Shown: piece after piece, positions 46,709 to 57,924 of the stretch
How the letters are laid out: each line of letters starts with the position of its first letter
How positions within the stretch are numbered: the first letter of the stretch is position 1
From: Hortaea werneckii
Lineage: Eukaryota > Ascomycota > Dothideomycetes > Mycosphaerellales > Teratosphaeriaceae
Length of the DNA stretch: 64,000 bases
Direction of reading: 5' to 3'
Assembly: GCA_037044905.1 (NCBI GenBank)
Contig: JBAOKB010000074.1
Span: 893,866-957,865 of the forward strand
Made by a program: the position numbers and the translations under genes
The notes under the pieces: generated by a model
Seen by the model: the letters and a program-made list of their open reading frames with translations, nothing else
What the model was told of the DNA's origin: nothing
Databases searched by the model: none

Positions 46709-46783
46709 TGATCACTAAACATCGTGAAAAAGCACATGTCAATCCACGTGTGTGGGCGGTGCAGATGAAATGATCACTAAACA
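46709..46783. repeat. Imperfect 62-bp direct duplication upstream of the ABC transporter
   Basis: The 13-mer TGATCACTAAACA occurs at 46709-46721 and again at 46771-46783, 62 bp apart. Similar, more diverged sequence follows each copy. It lies 140-215 bp upstream of the transporter's likely start, and a CACGTG core lies between the copies (46745-46750). It may be a promoter duplication; function is inferred only from position. Confidence 0.5.
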
Positions 46784-47231
46784 CATAATTGCCATGTGCC
46801 CAACGGGAAAGTACGCACGTAAGTCCCCGGCCGTGCGCTGCCAAGCTTCAAGTTCGTCATCCAGCTGGAGGCAATCCATGGATGTTAACTCTTACCTGCT
46901 AAGTGATGATAAAGGTGATTACAAGATCCAACCAGATCACCATCATCTCTGATGTGGCTTTTCTCTGAGCAGTAAAGATCTCACCTGATCTTGTAGTGTT
47001 CTCGATCCGCACAAGACTGTCCGAATTTAATGGTTACGGCTCAAAGTTCTTGCGCTTGTAACGGCCAGTGCCAGCTCGAATGATGCGGCATGGCAAATTG
47101 ATTGTAAAGTAAGAATCGAGACTTCTGCGCATGAACAGCGTATTGCGAGGTTGTTCGAATCAGGACAGCTGGCTCCTCAGTCTCACCACTTGGCTTGATG
47201 GTTGGCCGGCTCTCGTGCATCTGTAACCCGA
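46784..47231. other. intergenic region
   Basis: Rest of the interval between the ABC transporter promoter and the COQ6 stop. No frames of interest and no RNA gene seen. Confidence 0.4.
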
Positions 47232-48802
47232 TTACTTCCCGCCACTAGCCGCGCCCATCACAGCACCTTTCACAGCCCCCAATCGATCAAGGATATCGAC
47301 CCCTAAGCTCCTCCCCCACACGACCGGCCCGCTTTCAGCACTGTACACCTTCTTCAACTTGTCCACCACCCCCAACATAGCATTGTTCGCCGCCCACCTG
47401 TCTGCGTTATACTGGTCAAGACACCAATTCGTCCCAATGTCGACTCCGTGCTCTACACCCCATGCAATTTGCTTCGCGAGCGCTTCTGCGTCCGCGAGGC
47501 CGAGGTTCAGCCCTTGACCTGCCAGTGGATGGATGGTGTGCGCGGCATCTCCAAGGAGGGCTACGCGATGCCCGGTGTATGTATCGGCGTGTCTCATTCG
47601 GAGTGGGAAGGAGGCTACGCTGCCCTGTTGCACATCCTTTACGCGTGGGAATGACGCTGGAAGCCCCGTTGATGAGGCCTGGGTTGATGATTCCCGCCAT
47701 TCGAGCTCGCTTGCTTGTCCAGCTGCTGGCATCGTTTCGAGCATATAGTTGATGTCTACGGGTAGGAGCCGGAATGCCGCATTCACTGTCGCCACGAAGT
47801 CGGCAGGGGAGAGTGACTTCAGACGTGCGGCATGTGCCGGGGTGGTGGACCAGACTAAGCTCGCGGCATTCCCGGGCAGGGGAAGAAGAGCGATAGGACC
47901 AGTGGGGAGGAAGCGCTGATATGCAGTTCGCACGTCGTTCGCTTCGAACGAGCTTGATAGCGACAGAGTGGCGACTACGCCATGTTGACCATAATCCCAT
48001 CCGTGAGAAGCTATGTCTGCGAATTGTCGTACGGGCGAGTTCGCTCCGTCAGCGCCGACAAGAAGACGGGCTGCTAGCTGTGAGCCGGAGGGTGTGGATA
48101 CTATAGGCCATTGCGACAAGTTTGGGTCTTGTTCGGTTTTAGGTTCCGGGCCCAGGTTGATTGATTCGACTTTGGTCTTGTCTAGCAGATTGATGCTCGA
48201 CGCATTACTCGCTGTCATGGCATCATGTAACCGTTGCAGCAGTGCTGCCGTCAGATTGCCATTTTCACACATAGTCGCCACGCTGGTTGTCTCTTCGCTG
48301 CTTTCGTACTTGCGCCGGCTAGCTCGTAAGCGTGAGCCAGGGACCATTTCTCCAATCGCTTCCAGGATGCCGCCCCCTTGCTTGTCTATGGGATCGAAGT
48401 GAATCTTACTGCCGCTTACACCATCCCAAACATCCATGGCATGATACGGCTGTGCGCGCTGTGCGTTGACCTCTTCCCAAGCGCCAATTTGCTTCAAGAA
48501 CCTCAGCGAGGCTGGGTCAGGGATGAGCATCGATTCGAGAAGGCTTCGGCATGACCGGCCGTACGTGCGGTGGTCAGATCCTGGGTGTCGACCAAGGCAG
48601 TTTTCAATCCGCGGGTAGACGGGTGTGCCTGCAAGGCGGCGAGGAAGGAAAGACCAGCGGGGCCACCACCAACGCAGACAACATCGTACAGGTCATGTTC
48701 GGGTGCGGTGGGTTTGGCGGTGGAGGTGGAGGACCAGAAGGAGCGGCGGAGGGTGGGTGGTAAGGCGAGCAGGCGTCTGAAGAGGGTCAACTGTGACGCC
48801 AT
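47232..48802 (-). CDS. COQ6: Ubiquinone biosynthesis flavin monooxygenase COQ6, with a frameshift
   Basis: Mitochondrial FAD-dependent monooxygenase that hydroxylates the ring C5 position in coenzyme Q synthesis. Starts MASQLTLFRRLLALPPTLRR, an Arg/Leu/Ser-rich presequence without acidic residues. Then come the FAD-binding VVCVGGGPAGLSFLAAL, an ALVDTQD segment, the middle motif LLVGADGANSPVR and the second FAD motif RVALLGDAAHTIHPLAGQGLN. The frame breaks near 48514 where CSSLT must continue with PASLRFLKQIGAW; a missing C in a C run explains it. One exon of about 523 residues, normal length. The start at 48802 is favoured over an upstream open frame because targeting-like sequence begins there. 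Confidence 0.93.
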
Positions 48803-49534
48803 ATTCGTCCGTCGGGATCGGTACATTCTACCAGGCGAGATACGTCGGCATGGGAATGTGCGACAAGGCTCATCCCCTATGGTACAAATGGTAGTACCTA
48901 GGTAGGTATGTGTACAGCGGATGCGGCATCTCATCAGTCTCGGAGCCAGCCTGCAGCGGCGCGTCCAGCCGCGTCGCTTGCCGCCAGCCCTAAGAACAGA
49001 GACGCCGGCCCGCTCGGGCGGCTGCAGCGACAGCCGCGAACCACTGTGCCGCCGGGTCGGGGCTGCAAACGGATGCAGTAAGGCGGGCGACGATCATGAC
49101 GTGCATCATCTCGAGACCTCGTCTGCTTGATAATCCCAACTGATCCCCATCCGCCTCGTCTGGCACTTGGGGACACGAAACGACTCATGATACTACCGAT
49201 TGCGGTCTCGGCGCCTCCTGGACTGTCTACGCGATACGTACTGTGGGGGTAGGGCTTAGCAAGTACTACATCTCGTTCATAACTCTGATCTCTAATCCGG
49301 AACGGCATCACATGTCATCCGGAGGCTCACGGAAGCTTGGACCGTGACCGAGGGAAGGGACAGGACAAGATCATAAGATCAGACGTGTCGCGCCGCACAG
49401 TCACTACCCATCGCATACTTCGTCACTGTCGACATCATCACCTCACGTACATCAACAGTACCGCCGCCGACGATTCTTCCTCACCAACGTCGCTCCATAA
49501 CACTCATTGATACCATCCGCCAACTGTCGTGACC
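48803..49534. other. divergent promoter region, COQ6 and DUF4336-like gene
   Basis: A 732-bp GC-rich interval between divergent genes. It holds a TACCTAGGTA palindrome at 48895-48904. A 125-codon minus-strand frame here (49311-48934) has no recognisable features and is probably chance. Confidence 0.4.
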
Positions 49535-50373
49535 ATGGCTTCGGCCGCAAGTAAACTCATCCCGGCCGATCCGGAGAAGGTCATGATCATGCGCAAGATC
49601 ACCCCCGACGTCCTCATCTGCTCGACACCTTTTCTACGCTTCGGAAGGATCAAGATTGGAGGCCGAGGCACCATCGTCAAGCTCGCAAGCGGCAACCTCG
49701 CCGTCTTCTCCCCGTAGCTCTGACGGATACCGTCAAGAAAGAGGTGGCTGGTTTCGGCAACGGCGACATCAAATACATCACAGCTCTAGACCAAGAACAC
49801 CATATCTTCCTCGAAAGCTGGCACAAACAGTTCCCGCACGCCCAAGTTCTCATGCCTGAAACCTTGCCCGAGTACCGCAAGAAGCAGGGGTACTTTCAGA
49901 TCCCTCAAGAAAACTCGGTCCTGTTCAAGAAGGACACTGCGCCCGGTCAAACCAAAGTCTCAGAAGAGTTCGACCAGGAGTTCGAGCACGAATACGTCTC
50001 CGCCCACGCCAACCAGGAGCTCGTCTTCAACCATAAGCCCTCTAAGACCATGATCCAAGGCGACTTCCTGTTCAACCTTCCAGCGTACGAGCAGTTCTCC
50101 AAGACCGATATGAGTCCCACGAGTGGTATCCTGACGAAATTAATGTGTAAGATCAACAACACCGAGGGCGAAGCCACGTGGCAGAGACGTTTTATTTGGT
50201 ACGCCATCTCTGCCGCGAACAGGCAAGGGTTCAATGACAGCTGTCAGAGGATTGCCAAGTGGGACTTTGACCGTCTTGTCCCTTGCCATGGCGATGTGAT
50301 TGAGAGCGGTGGTAAAGGTATCTTTGAGAAGGTTATGAAGTGGCATTTGGAGGCTGGCAAGAAGACAGGTTGA
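49535..50373 (+). CDS. DUF4336-like protein (metallo-hydrolase-like), with a frameshift
   Basis: Starts MASAASKLIPADPEKVMIM. Conserved-looking segments are LRFGRIKIGGRGTIVKL, then ALTDTVKKEVAGFG, IKYITALDQEHHIFLESW, a TMIQGDFLFNLPAYEQF block and the C-terminal LVPCHGDVIESGGKGIFEKV. The layout (TALDQEHH early, PCHGD late) resembles the DUF4336 family, distant relatives of metallo-beta-lactamase-fold hydrolases. Activity in fungi is not established. The frame is broken at 49710-49713, where VFSP must continue as VALTDT; one missing C in a C run fits. About 280 residues, no introns. Confidence 0.75.
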
Positions 50374-52343
50374 GGCTGTGACGGGCTGCTGCAGTTGGTG
50401 GTGTGGCGTTGAGGTGTTTACGAGGAAGGATAAAACAGGTGGTGGGGTCGTGTAAGATTTTGATACCTGTCGTATATCGGTGGCGCGGATGATTTCTTCG
50501 ATACCCATGAGAGCGAAGGCTGGTTGACGTGGAAGATTTGCTAGCAGCGTGAGTCGATGCCGACTTTAATTATACATCACCTAATATTTCTGCTTTTTGT
50601 AATTACAGTGAACAACTATTCGCTTAATGTTCTGTCGATGGCCGAAATCCTTTAAATTCCAAGATCTACCGCAAACATGGGTTGACAAGACGTCGTCAGC
50701 AGGGAGATTACCTAAGAGCAGCACTCCCTGGCAAACAGACCAAAGTCAGCCATCCGAAAGAGCAGTGAGGTGTCTCGTTTGGCGTACTTTGAAAGCATAA
50801 GGTCTTTCTAAGCAGATTCACGAGCAAGGGCTTGTCTTCAAATGACGCTTGATGCGATGGCTTGGAATTCACTTATCAGAAGAGCAGTGACTGCAAAATC
50901 AATCGGACCCACTGTCTGACTATATCATGTGGAATTGCGCAATTGTTGCCAAATTGTACATAGATCTGCGCCTACGGGAGGGGTAAAGAGCTTGGGCATT
51001 GCTGTTTACTTCGGAAAGATCCTACAAGTCGACAACTTCCGGTCACGAGCCGTGGGTCTTGGGGAGTAATGGTGGGTTTGCGCAAACGAATGCTACGATA
51101 ATCTTCCGCCACACGACTTGCCCGGCAATCAGCATTCAAAAACAAACGGCGAACGGTGTTGCAGACCGTGTCATCTAGGCTCCATCAGAAACCGCACATG
51201 ACTTTGCAAGCGAATCAAAAACCTTTGCTGTGCCGCACGCCTGCGCTGAAGCGGAAGTGCTGCGCCGCAATCCTGTGTACCTAGGTTAGTATGGTGATTA
51301 TTCGATGGCTACTCGGATGAAACAGAGCTTGGTATCTAATGACCGCTTTCTTCTTGGAGGCTCATCTGCTGCCAAGATCTACTCGGCTATGCTAGGAGAT
51401 AGCGATGGCCTCTCGCCACGGCCTCTTCTAGAACTTGCAGAGATACACTTCCCGCCCTCAAGTCTGTTAAAAGCTTGCACGGCTACACCTCTGCGTGACG
51501 CAAAGAGCTTGATTAATTAGGTCTGCCTTTCAGCCTTCAGAGGTAGCTTTATATCCGTGATTGGGCTTGGATCTGCGTCCTCCCCTGCCTGTTCACCCAG
51601 ACTTGACGAGAACATCTAGCAAATGCCCGTGATGTTAGATGTGAAAGGGCTTGTTAGAGGTACATCGGCTTGGACAATCGCAATCGGAAAGGAGATTGGT
51701 ATCAAAATAGCCGCCACAGGGAAAGACGGCCGGTTCCGTAACATGCATACATGTAAAGTAGATCATTAACCTTATTATTTTGGCAGTGCATGATCAATGG
51801 GGATTTCTTCGACGAGCCTACAGATAGCACATGCTCGGTTTGTTGAAGTGACTGATGTCTTTATGGCGACGTTGGCATTGGCTTCTTGATGATCATCTAG
51901 CAGCAGACAAGCGGCGCGGTTTTGCCAGCCAAGAAAGTGGCATGGAGACCTGCTTGTCCGAGGCCGCCGCGGAAGCCGCGGACGGGAGGCAGCAGCCAGC
52001 CAAATCCAACGTTGTCCGCGATGATTCCATCGCTTCCGACCACAACCTGAGCACTGCACTGCTTGACATCATATGGCTCATAACGGTAACTGGGGCTGGG
52101 ATAGTGCGACACCGCGTCGTGGAAACATCTTCAGAAGGATCATTGGCGTAGCATGCGGGTACAAACTAATGTCGTGCGAAGTTCAGCCAGTTGCATGAAC
52201 TATACAGTGCCCATCTATCCGTACAAGCCCCCGTTTTATACATGTATATAGGCCTGCTAATAGTACTTTTGGGACTCCGATCCCGAATATCATCATCCAT
52301 GTGCTCACTAGATACATCAACTACTGGATCACCTCACGTTACA
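50374..52343. other. gene-poor interval, 2 kb
   Basis: No frame with protein-like conservation; the longest are under about 100 codons. A CCTAGGT motif lies at 51280-51286. Base composition is moderate and unlike the AT-rich block at 54.5 kb. No transposon termini, tRNA or repeat array seen. Confidence 0.4.
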
Positions 52344-53353
52344 ATGAAATCGCTCAGACATCTTGCGACTGTCGTCTTCCCAATACTGTCGGTAGTCACT
52401 ACTTCGGTTCGAGCTCAGACGCCTCTAAACCATACTGCATCCTGTGCGGATGTTGGATGCCCGCTCGATGACAGTAATGAATCCTTATCCAATTGCCAGG
52501 TCAATGAGGACGTTTTAATTGGCGTAGGCATCGATGCATACTCATCAGATCTCCTCAATACATCGCCAACTTGGACTGTTGGAGTGTCAAGATTCAATAC
52601 CTCTGCCGACGACAATATTAGCGGCACTGTGCAACGAACCTTTACTTGGGTGCACCGACGGATTTCACTCTTGATACGAGTGAGCTCAGTGGGTGTGCCA
52701 TGGTTATCGTCGCTAACGATGGCGATGGCAACCAGACTTTGTTCTCAGGTCTTCATGCCAACGAAAACCGAGGATGGATCGGATCGTCATGCGGCCAGCC
52801 CGGAGAGAATGGTACTATTGGGCTGCCAGACGAATGCACAAGCGCCCTGAGAGAAAGAGCTATTACCGCGATCAGCAACAGTGACAGCTGTAGCAACATC
52901 GCTGATGCCCTAAACTCCAAAGTCATCGACGCCTGTAACCCGAATGGGACCGCGAACGTGCACGACGGACGAACTTCATTCTTGGGTCGGCCTAGCACCG
53001 TCTACGCCGTCTCGCTCACAGGAGATGATGCACCGCAACCGATCTCGGACGCCCAAAATTCTACCTCTAACTGTTGGCCGACCCTTCCGAAATCAAACCA
53101 GCTGTACAAGACCTTTGCTTATAACATCACGACTAATGGGGATTACGACACATTCTCGAGAGCTCTGCAGGGCATTAGTCCGCTACTCAACATATGGCGA
53201 TCGGGCGACTCGACGGAATTCGAGGCTTTGTGCAGCAAGCCTCAATTCCTGTCCGCGCGCGATGCAGAGACAATGCAGGGCAATAGTGGGAATGCTTTGG
53301 CTATTAGCAAGCTAGCGCTTTTATTACCGATTGTGATTGCCCTCTTTAGCTAG
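52344..53353 (+). CDS. Predicted secreted, GPI-anchored protein of unknown function, with a frameshift
   Basis: Starts MKSLRHLATVVFPILSVVT, a signal peptide probably ending at VRA-Q. The mature part is rich in Cys, Asn and Ser with many N-glycosylation sequons (NHT, NTS, NIS, NGT, NST). The C-terminus is a hydrophobic run (KLALLLPIVIALFS) after a small-residue stretch (GNSGNA), typical of GPI attachment. The frame changes at 52641-52643: RTF must continue with YLGAPTDFTLD, cured by one missing T in a T run. About 336 residues. No catalytic motif seen. It may be a cell-wall protein; it is similar in style to uncharacterised Dothideomycete surface proteins. Confidence 0.75.
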
Positions 53354-53649
53354 ATAGTCATAGACCTACCATCCAATAATGCAGAGATATCTTTTCACTG
53401 ATGTATTATCCACTTTCAGAGCATTTATAGGCTACATGCTACTGCTAGGCTAAAGTACTTCTTCCTGCAAGCGGTACTCATCCTGCGGATATTACTAGGC
53501 TGCTCTATCTCGCTCGCACCGCTTAGCATCAACATTTCCAGCCAATTGTCAAAGTCTTGTCTTTTTACTGTCCATGTGATCACCGCGCCCGCATGCTCGT
53601 CGTTGCGCTTGCGCCCGGTTTCAGCGAAATGATTAGGGACACAGGACGC

Positions 53650-54303
53650 TTAGTACAAGACAACCTTGGGAGGTCGCAAGTAGTAAACGTACCAACCACC
53701 ACCGGCAAAATTGAAAGCTGCATCGTACCATTCGGTATCAATCATCATGGTAGCGATCCTCATCCAGCCGACGTTTTCTTCTGTGCATCCATCGATCGAA
53801 TCGAATCTGTCATCTTCATTGTTGGAGTATCGGTCTCCCATCGGTGTCCATCGCGCGTCTACAAAATTGACAAACCCTATGCCGGAAGGATCATTCTTAG
53901 GTGCTGCTAGCACGCTTTGTAGAGCCTCTTCATCCACCTGAATGAAGTAATTGTACCGAGGGATGCCAAACGTTGGAGCTGCTTGAGACTGAGCCTGTGC
54001 CCGCGGCTGCTCGGTAGGATAGGCCTGTGCAGCCCACTGGTTGAAGCGCTTGCGAAGCTCATCTCTCGAAGCACCATCGAGCGCTGTGCGGTCTTCTACA
54101 AAAGTCCATTCGAGTTTGTCGGCAAGCTGAGGCGCATCAGACGCTTGCATCTCCTTCCTAGTGTTCTCAAAAACAGTCTGCTTGAAGAGGTCCCAGGCGT
54201 CATCATCTTGATACGTGCAGCGATAAATAACAAATCCCCACTTGTCGTGCTTCATGTGCTCGAGAGTGTTCAAGACAATGCGCTGAGGGGATGGTAGTAA
54301 CAT
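53650..54303 (-). CDS. Uncharacterised fungal protein (WGFVIYRCTY type)
   Basis: An open frame to 54486, of which the part from Met 54303 looks conserved: NTLEHMKHDKWGFVIYRCTY, then a Lys/Glu-rich helical stretch, FGIPRYNYFIQVDEEAL, and a C-terminal Trp/Tyr-rich block (EWYDAAFNFAGGGWYVYYLR). About 217 residues. I recognise the WGFVIYRCTY opening as common to a multi-copy family of uncharacterised proteins in filamentous ascomycetes. It is the last ordinary gene before the subtelomeric block, and it has no introns or frame breaks. Confidence 0.7.
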   Translation of the reverse strand: MLLPSPQRIVLNTLEHMKHDKWGFVIYRCTYQDDDAWDLFKQTVFENTRKEMQASDAPQLADKLEWTFVEDRTALDGASRDELRKRFNQWAAQAYPTEQPRAQAQSQAAPTFGIPRYNYFIQVDEEALQSVLAAPKNDPSGIGFVNFVDARWTPMGDRYSNNEDDRFDSIDGCTEENVGWMRIATMMIDTEWYDAAFNFAGGGWYVYYLRPPKVVLY

Positions 54304-54539
54304 TTCCAGCGGTGAAGAAGGCGTGAAATGGCGGACTCTCGGGCATGGTGTCCTCTGTGGACTAAGGCAGGGTCGACATCCTTTCAAGATCAAATATGAA
54401 CACGGTGATTTTGATTTTGAATGCTTCGGTAAAGACGAGTGTAGTCCAAAAGATGGACTACACCCTTCGAGGCCCCGACGGAACATTTAAGCTAGATTCG
54501 AAGTAAGCACACCTCCCGAAGCCAATTTGCTCCTATCCA

Positions 54540-55398
54540 AAAGTGTTAAATCTAACGCGTACGTACTAGATTTCTCGTCTACCAAAATTTTTTGCTAAGA
54601 CTAGGGTCGAGGGGCCTATTAGATTTAGGACTATATATACTTCCTAGTTACTATAGAGGGAGTTATAAAGCTAGCCTATAGATAGAGTAACTAGTTAGAG
54701 CGTCGTCGGAGCGTTAGTAGAACGATAATAAGGCAATATAGTAATAATATAGTAACTACCTACTTAAATAGTAACTTTTCTATACCTCTTAAGTCTCTAT
54801 ATATACTCTCTCTAAAATACTACTATTAAGGCCTAGCTAAGCCTATAAACTTAGCTTTCTTTTACTTTAGGTACTACTAACTCTCTACTAGTTCTCTACT
54901 ATAGCTCTAACAATTAAAGGGTAGTCTTACAATTACCTCTCTTTTAGAATACTAGCCCCTAGTACTTAGTTTACTATAGTATTTATACCTTTACTTACTT
55001 TAGAGGTAGTAGTAGTCTTTTACTACTTTATTTTAGATATCTAGTAGCTATTACTCTAATTCTTAGATATAGCTTAGGAGTTAGTTAGTTGCTCCTTCTA
55101 ATTTTATAGTTATTTATAGTATATATACTACTATTAAAGTAATAGTATACTATAGCTAGTATATTTATTAATAATACCTCTTCTCTTACATTTCTCTTTT
55201 CTTTATTATATACTTTACTTTCTAGCTTTACCTTTTAATTTAGCTTCTAGCTAGTCTTCTTCTACTTTAGCCTTTGCCTCCCTATTATTATTAGTATTAT
55301 TAGTAGTTATAGCTAAGAAGTGTAAGATAGCTAAGCCTTATTACTTCTATAGCTCTTTTATATTAGTATATAGTTACTCTACTAGCTATTAAGGTCCT
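54540..55398. repeat. AT-rich, TpA-rich block, probably an RIP-degraded repeat
   Basis: Composition changes sharply to runs of CTA, TAG, TTA and ATA; CpA and TpG are scarce and no long frame exists on either strand. Such TpA enrichment is what repeat-induced point mutation leaves in old transposons. No terminal repeats or coding remnant could be read, so the original element is unknown. The block ends abruptly at the duplicated telomere-linked element. Confidence 0.75.
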
Positions 55399-57924
55399 AC
55401 CCTCAATCCTTCAAAGAATCCGGGGCGGATTCCATGATAATGCGTGGGGGGCACGGGCCACCGAATTCGCCGGAGGGGGCAGATTCCATGAAAAACCGGG
55501 GGCAGAAGGAATGAAAAGTACCGGTCGGAATCGTTTCAAACTCGGTGAGTTTCCAATCCGTAGGCACTTTACTCGTGAGTTTTCAACATCGGAGCGGGAG
55601 ACCCGCGTGGTGAATTGTTATCGCGGTTCGAAAATCCCGACATTCTGTGTGAAGTTCCGCTCGCAAAGGCTTAGGGTTAGGGTCGGCGGGCGTAACGGCG
55701 GTTCGGCTGGAATTGAGGGACCGCCGGAAGCGCAGGCTGGACGCTCGCGAAGAGGTAGGGTAGATAGAAATACACCAACAAAGGTGCAGAAAAGCACCCA
55801 GCAAGACCACCGACTCTTGTAGCATGTAGCTAACGTTCAACCCCATCATGTGTGACCGCGCCATCGCGACAGGGATCGCGAAAATTCTGTGACAGGGGTC
55901 GGTGCAGCTGAGCCCAGGCGAGGCCGCCGACCGAAACATCAGGACAGACACGTTGCTCGACAGCTAATACACCATGGACGCTTTTGAGAGTCTGTTCGTA
56001 CACTTCCAGAATTTTCAAATCATCGTTTGTAGAGATTGCAAGTTTGCAGTGGTTCCAGACCAAATCAAGGCGCATCTCAGCCAAAGTCACCAGACGCTAA
56101 CAGTGAGCACTAGGAAAGGAATAATCGAACAAGTGGAAAAACTCGACCACGTCGCTTATAGGTCAGAAGACGTCGTGTACCCCGCCGCCGAACAGGAAGC
56201 GATCCAGGAGCTCGGCCCGGTCATCGAGCAATGCTCACAGTGCAAAGCGTGCGGGTTGCTGAGGGAGAGTAAAAAGGGGATCGAGGCGCACTGTAGAAAG
56301 GAACACGGCTGGAACAGCGCCAAAAGCAGAGGAGGTCGAGGGAGTTTGAGGAGTCGACCCGCCGCAAACCAGCCGTTCACGGAAGGTCACTGCTGTCAGA
56401 GATTCTTCAAGTATGCGCAGTGGACTAAGCTCTTTAAAGTGCTACCGCCAGCGCCACGGATGCTAGGAGGCGGTCATGGCTGCGAGCCCGAGGACAGGGC
56501 GCAGAAGTTGACAGATGAGGTAGCCGATGGACTCAAGAGGAAGCTGCGGGAGGCGCACCATCACAGGAAGGTGAACGTCAGCAATGTCAGGTCTGAAATG
56601 GATCCATGGCTGGAACACACCAGCTGGGCTCACCATCTGGCTGGGTTTGAGAAAGAAGAGCTACGGGCTAGTCTAAGTGCGGCGCCAAAGCTTGAGGCGG
56701 ACGAGCGGGGGATAGAGAGCGTGGATGAAGAAGAGGAGGCGATCGAGAGAGCTTGCAGAGCGACCGGCAGGGTGATCAAGAAGGCCATGGACGTCAGCAG
56801 TCCGCGGACGATCCCAAGGTCCGCTCTTCACTACGTGAACAGGAAGGAAACCGGGGCCGCGAACAACGAGACTCCATTCTACAGCAAACACGAGGCCAGT
56901 ACGAAGAAGAAATACTCCAGGGTCTGGGTATCAATGCTGAGATATCTTTGGAGGAGTCAGACATGGGAGAACAAGCCAGACTACACGTTGACGGATGGGC
57001 AAGCGAGGAGGCTGGGAGCAATGCAAAGTCTCGCCAGACGAGAGACCGCCGCTCTAGACAAGGGAGCCAGAAAGGTCTGCGAAGACGAGTTACAATGGTC
57101 CATCGTTCTTTTCTGGGCCAGCATGCTCGACCAGGAGCTGCTAGACGACGAGTTCCAAAGCGGCTTTCTGTCCGCATTGGCAGTTCTCGGCTTGGACACC
57201 GAAGACGCAGGATGGGTAAGCGTGTTCAACTTCACGCCGAAGCTGGCGGCCATCGTCACGGTCTGTAAGGCTCTGGTGGTGTTCATGGCTTACAAGCAGA
57301 GGCAAGACGACATCGACCGGCTGATCGGAGCCGGGATAGGTGAGAGTGAGGCGAGAAAAGAAGCGGTCAGCATTGTAGAAGGGGTGCACGATATGGTGCC
57401 CAGGCTGTTGTGTCTTCAGGAATACGGGGGACCAGCGAGCCCGATGGACAGGGTCTTGCACATGAAGACTTTTGGAATGAGGATCAGGTTCACGGAGAAA
57501 GCCGGGGCACGGGTCACTTGGATGAACAGATGCCAACAGGTCGCCATCGACAAGATCAGCTTCAGCATGGGAGATCTCAGAGATGCACTACACTCGCTGT
57601 GGGAAAGGTGTCTGGGGAGGCTCACGAAGCGGTTGATGTTCTTACAGCAAGAGGAGGAACTGCCGATCTTGCATCTGGACAGACTGTTCGACAACCCAAG
57701 CGATCTCACCGAGGGTTGGAGCTTCTTGGACGATGAGAGAAACGATGAAGTCTTGGGCAGAGTCAGGAGGCCGGACGGGAAAGACGTGGAGAGCAGGAAG
57801 TGGTTGTGGAGCCGGGCCATGAGAGAGGACCGAATAACCAAGTACTTTCTACAAAATATCGACATGAGTGAAGTGAGGGACAGGAGTGAGCTAAAGTGGA
57901 ACACGACCAAGGTGGAGCAGTACT
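55399..57924 (+). repeat. Tandem duplication copy 1 (2,526 bp), 5' part of the telomere-linked helicase element
   Basis: Starts ACCCTCAATCCTTC and ends ...GAGCAGTACT, where the second copy begins at once with the same ACCCTCAATCC. The offset between copies is exactly 2,526 bp at every landmark checked (start codon 55974 and 58500; telomere-like hexamers 55671 and 58197), so no indel separates them. The two bases CT precede both the copy 1 start and the internal junction. This copy shows none of the C>T / G>A changes of copy 2. Confidence 0.95.
55671..55683 (+). repeat. Short interstitial telomeric repeat, copy 1
   Basis: TTAGGGTTAGGGT lies about 290 bp upstream of the copy 1 start codon. The same tract is in copy 2 at 58197-58209. 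Similar short tracts occur at 62740-62751 and 63638-63648. Confidence 0.9.

Noticed and set aside
48934..49311. 125-codon minus-strand frame as a gene
   Set aside because: No conserved pattern, biased by GC-rich promoter sequence; it lies between two divergent gene starts.
42082..50373. Secondary-metabolite cluster (ABC pump, flavin monooxygenase, hydrolase-like gene)
   Set aside because: The monooxygenase is clearly COQ6 with a mitochondrial presequence, and there is no backbone synthase nearby.
1635..53353. Programmed ribosomal frameshifting or tiny introns to explain the frame breaks
   Set aside because: The breaks occur in unrelated genes, in both directions, without a common slippery site, and no GT-AG pair of workable length lies at the joins.
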